From assembly GCF_900698965.1 (NCBI RefSeq), contig NZ_LR217725.1, positions 124,001 through 188,000 of the forward strand: DNA of 64,000 bases, read 5' to 3'. The notes beneath the pieces are model-generated. The model was given only the letters and a program-made list of their open reading frames with translations. It was not told the DNA's origin and did not search any database. This DNA comes from Erwinia_E haradaeae_A (lineage in GTDB: Bacteria > Pseudomonadota > Gammaproteobacteria > Enterobacterales > Enterobacteriaceae). Within the stretch, counting starts at the first letter, position 1. Every line of letters begins with the position of its first letter. Made by a program: the position numbers and the translations under genes. Shown here piece by piece: positions 17,896 through 28,063 of the stretch.

Positions 17896-20133
17896 AAAGT
17901 ATACTCCATCTTTGTAAGATAATAACTAGGATTATACCTAGTGATAATATCTATAACGTACATGGTAGGATTGAATAATCTAATGATTTGGTAATAATTA
18001 CCATATGCGTAATCTGATTTATATTGTTGAAGAAATTATTGGCATAACACTCTAAGCAGATAAACCGCAATACTTTATTTTTTCATATATTAACTCAACA
18101 TATCGACGATGTGTATCTGACTGTAATTCTTGTGAGCTGGAAACATGGTCTTGCTACTAATTATCACGAGACTTTTTAGTAATTGTCAGATATTGGCTTA
18201 CTCTTACCATATAAGTATTTTATGTTAACCATCAAGAATAATCTTTACTGCTTTTTAGTAACCTAAAGTAATTGGGTGTTTCTTGTATTTCCTCAAAGAT
18301 CCTTCTGAGATATCATGCAGATTTTTTTCGTTATATCTTATAAACTATAATAATTAAAATTTTTTGACCAAAATGCCTCTATATGCAAAAGAAAGAAAAG
18401 ATATTGTATCAATACACTTCAAAGCTACGCCTTCTATTTGATCCAAAATATCCATTACTTTATATTGTATACCGTGCTTATTGGTCTATCGTTCATGAAT
18501 CCCTAATGCATTCATAGAAATTCTGCGTGTATTAATATAGAAGTAACTTTGTATGATAGCGTTTCAACGTTGATGATCCTTCTGCTGTGCTATATTAGTG
18601 AGAACTAATGCATTTTTACCTTCTAATCAATATAGAGTGTATGTGTAGGTTATAGCTTGGCGTAATAGAACAATTAAGGTCGTAGTGACCTACCTCTGAT
18701 ATGAGAGGTTAATTTCCGCATACCAATACAGTGTTACGTTACTAGATGTAATCAGTGATAGAGATAACGCCAGAACCACTGGGTGGTTAGATTTGTTTAC
18801 TGTAGTATTTGTTGTAATGGTGTTAGAAATAATTTTTCACAAAAGACTTGCAAATACTGATTTTTTATTCATGACGTTATATTATTTTTTATAAAAAATC
18901 ATATGTATAAAGCATTGTCTAGTTGTAGTAAAAAGACAATATTTCATTGTGGTATAGGGTTGTTAGAGATCTGGTGATTTCTAATTACCAATGCACGTTG
19001 GTCAAAATAAGAATTAGTGTGAAGACGCTAAAAGATATAGTTTACTCAAGATATGTAAAAAATGACAAAGTGAACGCATGGTATAAGGCTGTATGTAATC
19101 GTGTGGATGTCAGAAGTCATACTAAAATTACATATCATTTAGAAGTATAATATTATACAGGATAACTAATAAATCTTAGATAAAATCCGATATCTGCATG
19201 ATCCATTCAAAATATTATAATTCTTATCACTATTATATTAAGTATTAATCAAATTCGATGTTAAATTGAGATGTTATAAAAAACATATCTAAATCTGTCT
19301 GTAAACAGTATGATGGGCTCATGCATAAAAACCAGGCTATATAGAGTTGGCGTGTTAGAAATTTCTATATAGCTTAATTGACCTTGATTAAGAAAGGATC
19401 CATACACATTTAAAATTTTTAGTGATATCGAGTTTCTCTAAATGTTATCAATTGTTATAGATATGATTTATCCTACGTTAGGAGACTTCAGAGTGTTTTT
19501 GATATAAACGATATTATAGACTGGCCCTGCTTGATTGTATAAATATGTACAATGATGTGCTTTGTAAGAACAGAGACTTTGTTCTTGCTGGATGCACAAC
19601 ACAAGTGGTCTATAAGGATCAAGTGTTAATATTTATTTTATAAATACAGGAGATTACCTATACAGTGATAATAAAAATCAATTAGATATCAAGATATCAC
19701 ATGTATTAACGGAGCATATAAGTAAGTAAAAAAAATATTTTTGTTTACGAAAAAACTACCAGAATATTGAAAAAAATTTTCAATGAACAGCGCAGCATAT
19801 AAATGTATTATATACGTAATGTTTTGTTATTTTAATGATCCCCGCTGCTCAGTTCCAGTGAACATGTAATATAATATAATTAAATGAAAGTGTAATCATG
19901 TTTTAAAGTATCTTTAAGGTGCTATCTGTACCAGAGGTATCGCGCCATACTGGCAAAATATTTACTTATATTCTTGTGTAGAAGCGCTTGTTTTGATTGC
20001 ATAATCTTAATGTATGGCTAGAGTCTCTTGGAGAGATGGGGTGTTTTTGTATGTTAAAGGATTAGTTTATTCAATCTCATGCATACTACTTAGGTACTAA
20101 TATGATTAAGCGAGATATTTGTAATTGTCAGAG
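17896..20133. other. 2.2-kb gene-free stretch, the longest in the window
   Basis: No convincing gene on either strand. The longest open frame (18947-19150, plus, 67 codons) has no Shine-Dalgarno and no recognisable motif. On the minus strand a fragment near 18050-18120 reads ELQSDTHRRYVELIYEKI before a stop, which looks like former coding sequence of an unidentified gene. By E. coli order yihI and hemN would lie here; I could not align them. Confidence 0.45.
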
Positions 20134-20793
20134 CTACAGCTCTAATTTACTGGATTTTTTGTATTTTCGATATGTTATTAAATCTTTGATCGTTACTATA
20201 GGCATCTTGTGTTGAGAGGAAAATAAAATAACTTCTGAAGTTCTTGCCATTGAGCCATCATCGTTAGTTAGTTCGCATAACACGCCTGCTGGCTTACAAC
20301 CAGCTAGTGTAACTAAGTCCATTGTAGCTTCGGTATGCCCACTGCGAGCTAATACGCCTCCGGATTGAGCTCTTAGAGGAAACACATGACCAGGGCGGTT
20401 TAAATCACTGGGTCGAGCATTGTCGGCAATAGCGGTGCGTATTGTTGTAAGACGATCAGCAGCAGAAACTCCAGTAGTGACACCTTTTGCTGCTTCTATG
20501 GTAATGGTGAAAGCAGTACCGTAAGTACTGGTGTTATTCTGAACCATCATAGGCAGATCGAGTGTATTTAAGCGTTCCTCATCAAGGCATAAGCAAATAA
20601 TACCGCTTCCATAACGAATAGTCAGTGCCATTTGCTCTAACGTCATATTTTCTGCAGCAAAAACCATGTCTCCTTCATTTTCACGATCTTCATCATCTAA
20701 CACCATTACTCCAGAGCCTGAATACAAGGCCTTAAGCGCTCTGAGAACACGCTGTTCAGGTGTTCCAAACTGAGAAAACAGCAACTGATGCAT
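20134..20793 (-). CDS. ribB: 3,4-dihydroxy-2-butanone 4-phosphate synthase
   Basis: Converts ribulose 5-phosphate to the four-carbon precursor of riboflavin plus formate. The metal- and substrate-binding signature DDEDRENEGDMVFAAE (residues about 33-48) is complete, as are RPGHVFPL and SGHTEATMDL. The 219 residues equal the family length (E. coli 217). AAGG precedes the start. E. coli ribB is controlled by an FMN riboswitch in a long leader, but I find no such element upstream. Riboflavin synthesis is often kept by symbionts to supply themselves or the host. Confidence 0.96.
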   Translation of the reverse strand: MHQLLFSQFGTPEQRVLRALKALYSGSGVMVLDDEDRENEGDMVFAAENMTLEQMALTIRYGSGIICLCLDEERLNTLDLPMMVQNNTSTYGTAFTITIEAAKGVTTGVSAADRLTTIRTAIADNARPSDLNRPGHVFPLRAQSGGVLARSGHTEATMDLVTLAGCKPAGVLCELTNDDGSMARTSEVILFSSQHKMPIVTIKDLITYRKYKKSSKLEL

Positions 20794-21775
20794 TATGAAT
20801 AAACCTTAATGAATATTATTATTACTAGAACCAGAGCGGAGTAGTTGGAATTGCAATAAAATAAAAGATGATCATAACTTGATAATTATGTATTATTGAA
20901 GAATGGTTACGTTCTTCTGTTTAGCTTGTGTTTGTGCCTCTGAAATAATACCAGATCTCGTGATGTTTTAAATATAAGCCTTTTGTTTCGTAAGTAATGG
21001 AGAGTATGTACTCTTACAATACATTATAATGTTTATGTTAAAATGTTTATGTCAAACTTAATAATATCATTGATATTAGCGCTGAACAAGTGATAGCGCA
21101 AGTAGCGAAAACTACTATTATTCATTTATATTGATGCGCCTACATTTATTAGTTGCTAAAATATAATGAGACTGCTTTTAAAATATAGATTTTCTTGAGA
21201 TCTATGTTCATTCTCTGTTATAATGTTTTTAATTAACCTAATTAGTAATTAACCTTACAATAACATTGTTCGAATAACTAAATAAGAAGAGGTGGTATCA
21301 TATATTTCTTAAAGTTACTAAGTGATATATCGTGCAGGTTATCTTTGAAATACTTGTACCTACTGGATTATACCTAACATGCCACTTGCAGAGTTTATGT
21401 CTAATGCATGCTTCTATTGATTACGCGCATCTATTACCAGTATGGTTAATAGTATCTTTCTAGATTGTACGGTTTTAGATATCATCTTAGTATAAGACTA
21501 AGATATACGAAAGTTCTTTTTAAAAATGTCAATTGATATGCTAGATCTACAATGAGTAACGAATTAGACTATAGCATATTTTGAATAATAAAAGTTGTTT
21601 GTAACAAGATAGTAAGTGATTGCTAGCTATTATTACTGTATATTCACATGAAAAATCTGCAAGATATATTATGAGCAATAATTATCTGGTAGAATTATTA
21701 CTGCGTATAGATTTTTTGAAAGAGTTACATTCATTGAGAGTCATGCATTCACAGTAAGAGTAGAAGATATAGAAT
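20794..21775. other. Leader of ribB and gene-free stretch before the tRNA
   Basis: About 1 kb without a gene. I looked on the minus strand for the conserved core of an FMN riboswitch ahead of ribB and did not see it. Short direct repeats such as AATGTTTATGT (near 21030) occur. Confidence 0.5.
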
Positions 21776-21863
21776 GGAGGAGTGGCCGAGTGGCTGAAGG
21801 CACCGGTCTTGAAAACCGGCAACGGGAAACCGTTCCAGAGTTCGAATCTCTGCTCCTCCACCA
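21776..21863 (+). tRNA. serT: tRNA-Ser (anticodon UGA)
   Basis: An 88-base class II tRNA with encoded CCA. The acceptor stem GGAGGAG/CTCCTCC pairs perfectly. The anticodon arm is CCGGT-CTTGAAA-ACCGG, giving anticodon TGA. The variable arm is AACGG-GAAA-CCGTT, as expected for serine, and the T arm is CAGAG-TTCGAAT-CTCTG. The discriminator base (position 73, at 21860) is A, whereas E. coli serine tRNAs have G. It reads UCN serine codons. Confidence 0.97.
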
Positions 21864-22540
21864 ATCTATTCATAGAGACATTAAAAGGTTTTATTAAGAT
21901 ATAATCTAACTTAGAGCCATGAAGGGCCATGTATGACGTGTAAGATTTATTAACTTCGTCTATCTAAGAGAGCATTGAGTATAAGGAGACCTAGGAGAAA
22001 AGCAAGATCAACCAAGACTAACCATATGTCTTGTCTAGCTGTATCAGTTAAGAATGATTTTATGGCAATAAGTTATATACCTCTATATACTTTTGATATA
22101 ATAATGTGCTCTATTTCAGAGAGCGACTGTGTCCAGTTTGAATTATGTCGCGTGTATATAAAATCACAGTCCATGACAATTGCAGGTGAGTACACAAAAA
22201 TATATCCGTAAGATCAGATATAGTGCACTTTTACTGTGCTTCTCCTGAACGCGCATTTTGTAAATATATATTTTTAATATGTATAAAATTTACTTTGGTA
22301 AAGACGATACGTAATGACTCCAAAGGATTGAGATGTCGCAGTAGCTGACTTCTGGTGTTTGACTTAACTATACTGATAAAACTGATAAGCAAAAACTAAT
22401 AACTCAAATGGTAACAGAAGTAGAGATAAATCATTTAATAAAAATATATTTAGTTTAATAGTTGCAATATCCAACATATTATTCATAATAGTTAGGTAGA
22501 AACAACAATCTTATATTTCTTGATACTAAGAATAAAAGCT
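21864..22540. other. Gap between tRNA-Ser and def
   Basis: No gene recognised. A plus-strand open frame (21975-22211, 78 codons) is basic at its start but has no ribosome-binding site or known motif. I take it as chance. Confidence 0.5.
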
Positions 22541-23050
22541 ATGTCTGTTTTAAAGGTATTACATTTTCCTAATGAGCGTTTACGTATTATCGCTCAACCC
22601 GTGCTAAAGATAGATACCTGTATTCAACGCATCATCGATGATATGTTCGATACGATGTATGCTGAAGAAGGTATTGGATTAGCTGCAACGCAAGTTGATA
22701 TTCATCAATGTATTATTGTCATCGACATCTCCAAAAGCCAGAATACAGGTTTAGTATTAATCAATCCCAGTATATTAAACAAGCGTGATCATACAATCAC
22801 AGAAGAGGGGTGTTTGTCCATCCCTAAGCAGAGAGCATTAGTGCCTCGTTCGGAGAAGGTTAAGATACAGGCGATCAATCGCCATGGTATCTATTATGAG
22901 CTAGAGGCAGATGGTCTTTTATCTATTTGCATTCAGCATGAAATGGATCATCTTGTTGGAAAACTTTTTATTGATTACCTCTCACCTATGAAACGTCAAC
23001 GCATCCGTCAGAAATTGCAAAAATTTTATCGTCAGAACTATCACGCCTAA
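22541..23050 (+). CDS. def: Peptide deformylase
   Basis: Removes the formyl group from the N-terminal methionine of new proteins. The three metal-binding and catalytic motifs are complete: GIGLAATQVD (G-motif), EEGCLSIP (metal Cys) and QHEMDHLVGK (two metal His and the catalytic Glu). The 169 residues equal E. coli. An upstream frame adds seven residues, but the family begins MSVLKVLHFPNERLR, so the start is set at 22541. It is followed after 23 bases by fmt, its functional partner. Confidence 0.97.
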   Translation: MSVLKVLHFPNERLRIIAQPVLKIDTCIQRIIDDMFDTMYAEEGIGLAATQVDIHQCIIVIDISKSQNTGLVLINPSILNKRDHTITEEGCLSIPKQRALVPRSEKVKIQAINRHGIYYELEADGLLSICIQHEMDHLVGKLFIDYLSPMKRQRIRQKLQKFYRQNYHA

Positions 23051-23073
23051 CTGGTAGGTATAAAGGTGCTCAT

Positions 23074-24021
23074 GTGTCTCATTCCTTAAGGATTATGTTT
23101 GCTGGTACTTCAGAGTTTGCGAAGTATCATTTAAATGTACTGCTTTCCTCTAACCATAAAATAGTATTAGTTTTAACCCGACCGGATCGGCCGTCGGGTA
23201 GAGGTTATAAGAATACTTCGAGTCCAGTTAAAAAGTTAGCTGAGGAACATCAAATACCGATCTTCCAACCAGAATCATTACATTCCCAAGCTAACCAGAA
23301 CATAATATCTGAATTTAACGCTGATGTTATAGTGGTGGTTGCATATGGTCTTATATTTCCTCAGGCAATTTTAGATATCCCTCGCCTTGGTTGCATTAAT
23401 ATTCATGCCTCTTTACTACCCAGATGGCGAGGAGCAGCGCCTATTCAGCGTGCCTTATGTGCAGGAGACACTGAGACTGGGGTAAGCATTATAAAGATGG
23501 ATGCCGGACTAGATACCGGGGATATTCTACACACACTATCATGTCCGATTCAATCTTCTGATACAACGGCCACATTATATGATAAGCTAGCTAATCTTGG
23601 TTCACTGAGTTTATTAACCACTCTAAAGAAGTTAGCGAGTAATACGTATCATTTACGCATACAAGGTACAGGACAAGTTAGTTATGCATATAAACTTAGT
23701 AAAGCAGAAGCTCGTCTTAATTGGTCGCTGTCCGCTGTTCAATTAGAGCGTCGTGTCCGCGCTTTTAATCCCTGGCCTATAAGTTATTTTATGATCGGTG
23801 AGAAATACATTAAAGTTTGGAAGGCCTCTGCGCTACCTGCTATTAATGACGGAAAGCCTGGCGAAATCATAAAAATAGAAAAAGAAGGTATTCAGGTTGT
23901 TACCGCAGATGGTATTTTAAATATACAGGAATTACAGCCCTCTGGAAAAAATAAAATGACAGTACAAGCTCTGCTGAATTCTAATCATTCTTTGTGCAGG
24001 GTGGGACAGTTGATTTCTTAA
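23074..24021 (+). CDS. fmt: Methionyl-tRNA formyltransferase
   Basis: Formylates initiator Met-tRNA using 10-formyl-tetrahydrofolate. It starts with GTG (SHSLRIMFAGTSEF), which aligns exactly with the E. coli start. The formyl-donor site shows INIHASLLPRWRGAAPIQR and the catalytic Asp in MDAGLDTGDIL. The C-terminal tRNA-binding domain carries ERRVRAFNPWP. The 315 residues equal E. coli. The operon is def-fmt; rsmB and trkA, which follow in E. coli, are gone. Confidence 0.97.
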   Translation: MSHSLRIMFAGTSEFAKYHLNVLLSSNHKIVLVLTRPDRPSGRGYKNTSSPVKKLAEEHQIPIFQPESLHSQANQNIISEFNADVIVVVAYGLIFPQAILDIPRLGCINIHASLLPRWRGAAPIQRALCAGDTETGVSIIKMDAGLDTGDILHTLSCPIQSSDTTATLYDKLANLGSLSLLTTLKKLASNTYHLRIQGTGQVSYAYKLSKAEARLNWSLSAVQLERRVRAFNPWPISYFMIGEKYIKVWKASALPAINDGKPGEIIKIEKEGIQVVTADGILNIQELQPSGKNKMTVQALLNSNHSLCRVGQLIS

Positions 24022-24782
24022 AAAGATTTCCTGGTATTTTTATTCCCACCTAAAAAAACTTATAGCATTGTCTAAATTTTTTCTAGTTAATATGTTACAT
24101 ATTTTATATAATAATCTGATTCTATGAAAAATAGAGATTCGTAATATCACTCTCCCTTAAGAGTGCATAGTAAAACAAGCATAGATCCTTATTATTGGAT
24201 CATCGGTGTTTAATCTGAGATATTTGCATGCCATATCATATTAATGATATTATGACACATTGTATTTCAAAAGAGGGATGAGTATTTAGATCACTCAATT
24301 TTGGCTATGCTTGCTTAAAATGTATAGGAGAATCAGACTGTAGCACAGCGCCTGTAATCTACATTGTTATATATATAGATTAAATTTGTTCTCTCATATC
24401 TATTGTTGGCTTTATTTTTGTAATATATAGTATAAAATATACTGCTTATAATTGATCTGATTATCGATATTATAAGCAAAATAGTAAAGATAGGTTCTAT
24501 GGATCACTGTAAATTCATAATTTATTAGTGTTATACATCTAGGCATTGATTGCCTAGGATACTTCTAGTTTATTTGACATACAATTTTTAGTTTAATATA
24601 TTAGTTTAATATCTTTTTATATCTTGTTTTAGTAAAGATTACTAGCAATAAATAGTAATAGTTAAGCAAGAGAATTTTGTTTGGATGTTCACTATATAAT
24701 TTATATTTTATAACGTAATAGTAGATACAGGTTGTGCACAAGAATGCATCTACTTGATTAAAGGGGTGTCCTGTAGCAGATC
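24022..24782. other. Gap between fmt and lysP
   Basis: Convergent gene ends. I searched for rsmB downstream of fmt and could not align it. No strong terminator seen. TTTAATAT-type short repeats occur at 24590-24615. Confidence 0.5.
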
Positions 24783-26237
24783 TTAGTGATTTGAGGTCGG
24801 AAAACTCATCTCACTATATTTTACAAAACGACTTTTATATTTTATCTTAAACCCCATCCACAAACATAGGAATAAAGGGATTCCTATGTAGGTTGCAGCT
24901 ATCTCATGCCAGTTGATGTGATCAGAACAAAATGCTTGATAGTGTTGTCCAAATGTTATCACTAAACAGATGATAAAAGCAAAGATAGGTCCCACTGGAA
25001 AATAAGTGGCACGATATGGTAGATTATCTAGATTACGACCTTGCGATATATATCCTTTTCGGAAACGGTAATGGCTAATTGCAATACCCAACCAAGCAAT
25101 AAACCCTGTAACTCCTGAGGCATTTAACAACCACAGATAGATAGTAGTTTTACTATACGCCACAGTAAGAAAACAGAGTCCTGCTACTAAAGTCGTGGCA
25201 TATAGTGCAGTACGAGGTATACCTGTCTTAGATGTATTCGCAAAAATCCGTGGTGCTTTCCCGTCAGATGCTAGAGCAAACAACATGCGTGTAGCGGAAT
25301 ACATGCCTGAGTTGCCTGACGATAATACCGCAGTTAAAATCACAACATTCATTACTGCTGCTGCTGGTAAAAGGCCGGCATGTTGAAAAACTAGCGTAAA
25401 TGGGCTAATACTAATATCTTGAACGCTCGTTTTAAGCAGATTAGGGTCAGTATAGGGAATTATAATACTAATGACAATGATTGCTAGAACGTAGAATAAT
25501 AAGATTCGCCAAAATACTTGGCGCACTGCTTTTGGAATACTTTTTTGAGGATTAACGGATTCACCAGCAGCAATACCGATGAGCTCAGTTCCTTGAAATG
25601 AAAAACCTACAATCATTGCTACACCAATAATTGAAGAAAAACCACCTACAAACGGGGCATCACCAATCGTCCAGTTTTTCCATGTTGTACTGGCAGAGTC
25701 ATGTAGCGCATGGAGAATCATGACAATACCGACGACTATAAACAGAATCACTGTGGCTACCTTAACGAGTGACAACCAATATTCAGATGTACTAAAATTT
25801 CTTACTGAGATATTATTCAGTAGGAAAATCAGTCCTAAAAAGAGAGTGCTCCAAATCCATCCTGGTGCATCTGGAAACCACCAGCTCATAATGAGTTGGG
25901 CTGCTACAAGATCCACGGCTATAGTTATCGCCCAATTATACCAATAGTTCCATCCTAGTGCAAAACCAAAACCTTCTTCAACATATCTAGAGCCATAGGT
26001 AGAGAAGGAGCCAGAAACCGGCATAAAGGAAGCTAACTCACCAAGACTAGTCATTAAAAAATAAACCATAAGACCAATGAGTGCATATGCAACTAGAGCT
26101 CCTCCTGGGCCAGCTTGGGCGATGGTTGCTCCAGAGGCAACAAAAAGACCAGTTCCGATAGATCCACCTATGGCCATCATCATTAAATTACGAGTTTTCA
26201 GTTCTCTTTTTAAACCAGTGTGCTGTATGTTTGTCAT
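24783..26237 (-). CDS. lysP: Lysine-specific permease LysP
   Basis: An inner-membrane proton-coupled lysine importer of the amino acid-polyamine-organocation superfamily. The twelve hydrophobic helices and the family motifs GGSIGTGLFVASGATI, GELASFMPVSGSFSTYG, ALGWNYWYNWAIT and GFSFQGTELIGIAAGES are intact. Similarity to E. coli LysP is high throughout, including the C-terminal FVKYSEMSFP. From the ATG at 26237 it has 484 residues; a TTG 12 codons upstream is less likely, and neither has a good ribosome-binding site. In E. coli LysP also represses the regulator CadC, which is not present here. It implies uptake of lysine from the host or a partner symbiont. Confidence 0.94.
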   Translation of the reverse strand: MTNIQHTGLKRELKTRNLMMMAIGGSIGTGLFVASGATIAQAGPGGALVAYALIGLMVYFLMTSLGELASFMPVSGSFSTYGSRYVEEGFGFALGWNYWYNWAITIAVDLVAAQLIMSWWFPDAPGWIWSTLFLGLIFLLNNISVRNFSTSEYWLSLVKVATVILFIVVGIVMILHALHDSASTTWKNWTIGDAPFVGGFSSIIGVAMIVGFSFQGTELIGIAAGESVNPQKSIPKAVRQVFWRILLFYVLAIIVISIIIPYTDPNLLKTSVQDISISPFTLVFQHAGLLPAAAVMNVVILTAVLSSGNSGMYSATRMLFALASDGKAPRIFANTSKTGIPRTALYATTLVAGLCFLTVAYSKTTIYLWLLNASGVTGFIAWLGIAISHYRFRKGYISQGRNLDNLPYRATYFPVGPIFAFIICLVITFGQHYQAFCSDHINWHEIAATYIGIPLFLCLWMGFKIKYKSRFVKYSEMSFPTSNH

Positions 26238-26959
26238 GATGTTGTGTGTAAATAATCTATGTTGTAAAAGCAATGGATAAGAATGAGATCAAATCTATCA
26301 TTAATAGGATTCGTATAGTGAATAGGGTTCGTATACTTTTTTTTAAAAAACCCATTTTAATCTTAATAGTAATGCAAGCTCAATACAACGATAGCGTGCT
26401 TCTGATAATTTAATCAGTAGCTAGATCTACTGATCTGTTTAGCCATATTAGGTGGTTAACTCAGTTTAAGAAACAATTGATACTAATATCGCTACCGTTG
26501 AGAACCTAAAAATTTTACAGATATAGATTGTATTGATAAAGTAGTCATGCAAAAAAGTAATTTAACTTTCATATATAGAAATGGTTCCATATGCAGTGTG
26601 TATACAAGGATTGCAGTATATTATGAAGACTGTACAGGGAATATGCTTTGCTAAAAATTGATACTTTATCATTGCATGATCTTCAGTGTGATTCAAAACC
26701 TATGGTACTTGTAGTATTTATTAACAGAAAAACCTTTTAAAATATCTTATATCTCTGATAAGGAGCATGACTTTAATCTTAAAATTTATAAGTATTATTA
26801 GGATTTAAACAAGAGTGTAGTTATAGATGCAATGTCCAGTAAAATGATTCCTATACTGATAAAATTAAGGAACATGACTCATTCAGACTAATAATAAACG
26901 GAGCTACTGCCCCGTTTATTAACATGCATCCAAAGGATAGGCAGTGGTAATAGATAAAA
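26238..26959. other. Gap between lysP and ompF
   Basis: Holds the lysP upstream region and, at the right end, the ompF terminator. An imperfect duplication, AGGATTCGTATAGTGAAT / AGGGTTCGTATAC, lies at about 26308-26338. No gene recognised. Confidence 0.5.
26892..26921 (-). terminator. Terminator-like hairpin after ompF
   Basis: TAATAAACGG pairs with CCGTTTATTA around a 10-base loop, 39 bases beyond the ompF stop. It is one of the few G+C-containing hairpins in the gap, but the T-tract on the minus strand is poor. Confidence 0.7.
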
Positions 26960-28063
26960 TTAGAATTTGTATATTAATCCAAGGCCAACGGTATTATCAG
27001 TGGAAATACCTGCGTGACTGGTAAAGTTATCTTTTTCCAATAGGTTAATTTTATAATCCACGTAAGTTAACAAGTTAGTATTAAACTTATAGTAAGTACC
27101 TAAATCAATATATTTACACAGCTCTTTGTGTTTAAAATGAGTAATTTTTTTACCTATTGATTGTATATAAGCCAAAGATGGTCGAAGCCCAAAGTCAAAC
27201 TGATATTGCGCCACTGCTTCAAATTTTTGCTCTTTATCAACTACACCCTCGACTGGTTTGTTATCAATCTTATTTTTAATATAAGCGTTATTGCGAGTTT
27301 CACCATACATCGTTGCTAGATAGACATTATTCGCATCATATTTAATTGCCGTAGCCCAGGTTTCAGCATTGTCATGTCCAGAACCGAAATAAGTTGATTT
27401 CTGATTATGTGTGCGGTTTGCAGTAGTATAAGCTGCGGATATGCCTATGCCCATTGGCGTAGTGTAACTCATTGAACTACCTAGACCATCTCCATTTTCT
27501 GTCTTAATATCTTTTGTAGTTGTATTTGTGTTATTTTTTCCCTGGTACTGGAGTGCAAAGTCGAAACCATCAAGCAAACCAAAGAGGTTGCTATTGCGAT
27601 ATGTGACTAGGTCATTAGAACGACCAATCATTCCGTTATTCGCTTGAGCTGAATCATTTCTACCGATCGGTAGAGTGTTAGTCCATGCTAACGGGTCATG
27701 TCCTACTCCATAGTTTCTACCATAGTCTAAGGTTCCATAATCAGAAAATTTAAAACCGGCAAATCCAACATGAGGCTGAGAGCCAGAATCGCTTTCTTTT
27801 TCGGACATATTATCTTGAACACTATACTCTAATTGACCATAACCGCTTAGAAGATCACTAATTTGTGTTTCACCTTTAAAGCCAATGCGTATATGGGATT
27901 TATCACCGTCATCAGCAGCATTTTTTGAGCATTGATGTTTTAAATTAATTGTACCGTATAAGTCAACTTTATTACCGTCTTTATTGTAGATCTCGGCAGA
28001 AGTAGCATATCCAGAACTTAGAATGGCTGGTATCATTACTGCAAGCATTTTGCGATGTATCAT
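26960..28063 (-). CDS. ompF: OmpF/OmpC-type general porin
   Basis: A trimeric outer-membrane beta-barrel channel for small solutes. A signal peptide (MIHRKMLAVMIPAILSSG..., about 22 residues) precedes the mature AEIYNKDGNKVDLYG. YGRNYGVG, TYRNSNLFG, QYQFDFGLRPSLAY and the C-terminal aromatic VGLGLIYKF are classical. The start at 28063 has GAGGA just upstream; an earlier ATG would add 19 non-signal residues. The gene follows asnS, as in E. coli. Several pore-constriction residues differ from E. coli OmpF: position 16 is Thr instead of Lys, 82 His instead of Arg, and the loop-3 PEFGG motif is replaced by PIGRN. Two cysteines occur (HQCSKN, ELCKYI), unusual for this family. Confidence 0.94.
   Translation of the reverse strand: MIHRKMLAVMIPAILSSGYATSAEIYNKDGNKVDLYGTINLKHQCSKNAADDGDKSHIRIGFKGETQISDLLSGYGQLEYSVQDNMSEKESDSGSQPHVGFAGFKFSDYGTLDYGRNYGVGHDPLAWTNTLPIGRNDSAQANNGMIGRSNDLVTYRNSNLFGLLDGFDFALQYQGKNNTNTTTKDIKTENGDGLGSSMSYTTPMGIGISAAYTTANRTHNQKSTYFGSGHDNAETWATAIKYDANNVYLATMYGETRNNAYIKNKIDNKPVEGVVDKEQKFEAVAQYQFDFGLRPSLAYIQSIGKKITHFKHKELCKYIDLGTYYKFNTNLLTYVDYKINLLEKDNFTSHAGISTDNTVGLGLIYKF

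Noticed and set aside
18947..19150. Plus-strand frame of 67 codons in the 2.2-kb desert
   Set aside because: No ribosome-binding site, no recognisable motif and no neighbour; expected by chance in AT-rich DNA.
21975..22211. Plus-strand frame of 78 codons after tRNA-Ser
   Set aside because: Basic start looks protein-like, but there is no Shine-Dalgarno or known family, and the codon pattern is unlike the neighbours.
25195..26280. Plus-strand open frames of 60-75 codons
   Set aside because: They are antisense shadows of lysP, whose minus-strand product is clearly conserved.
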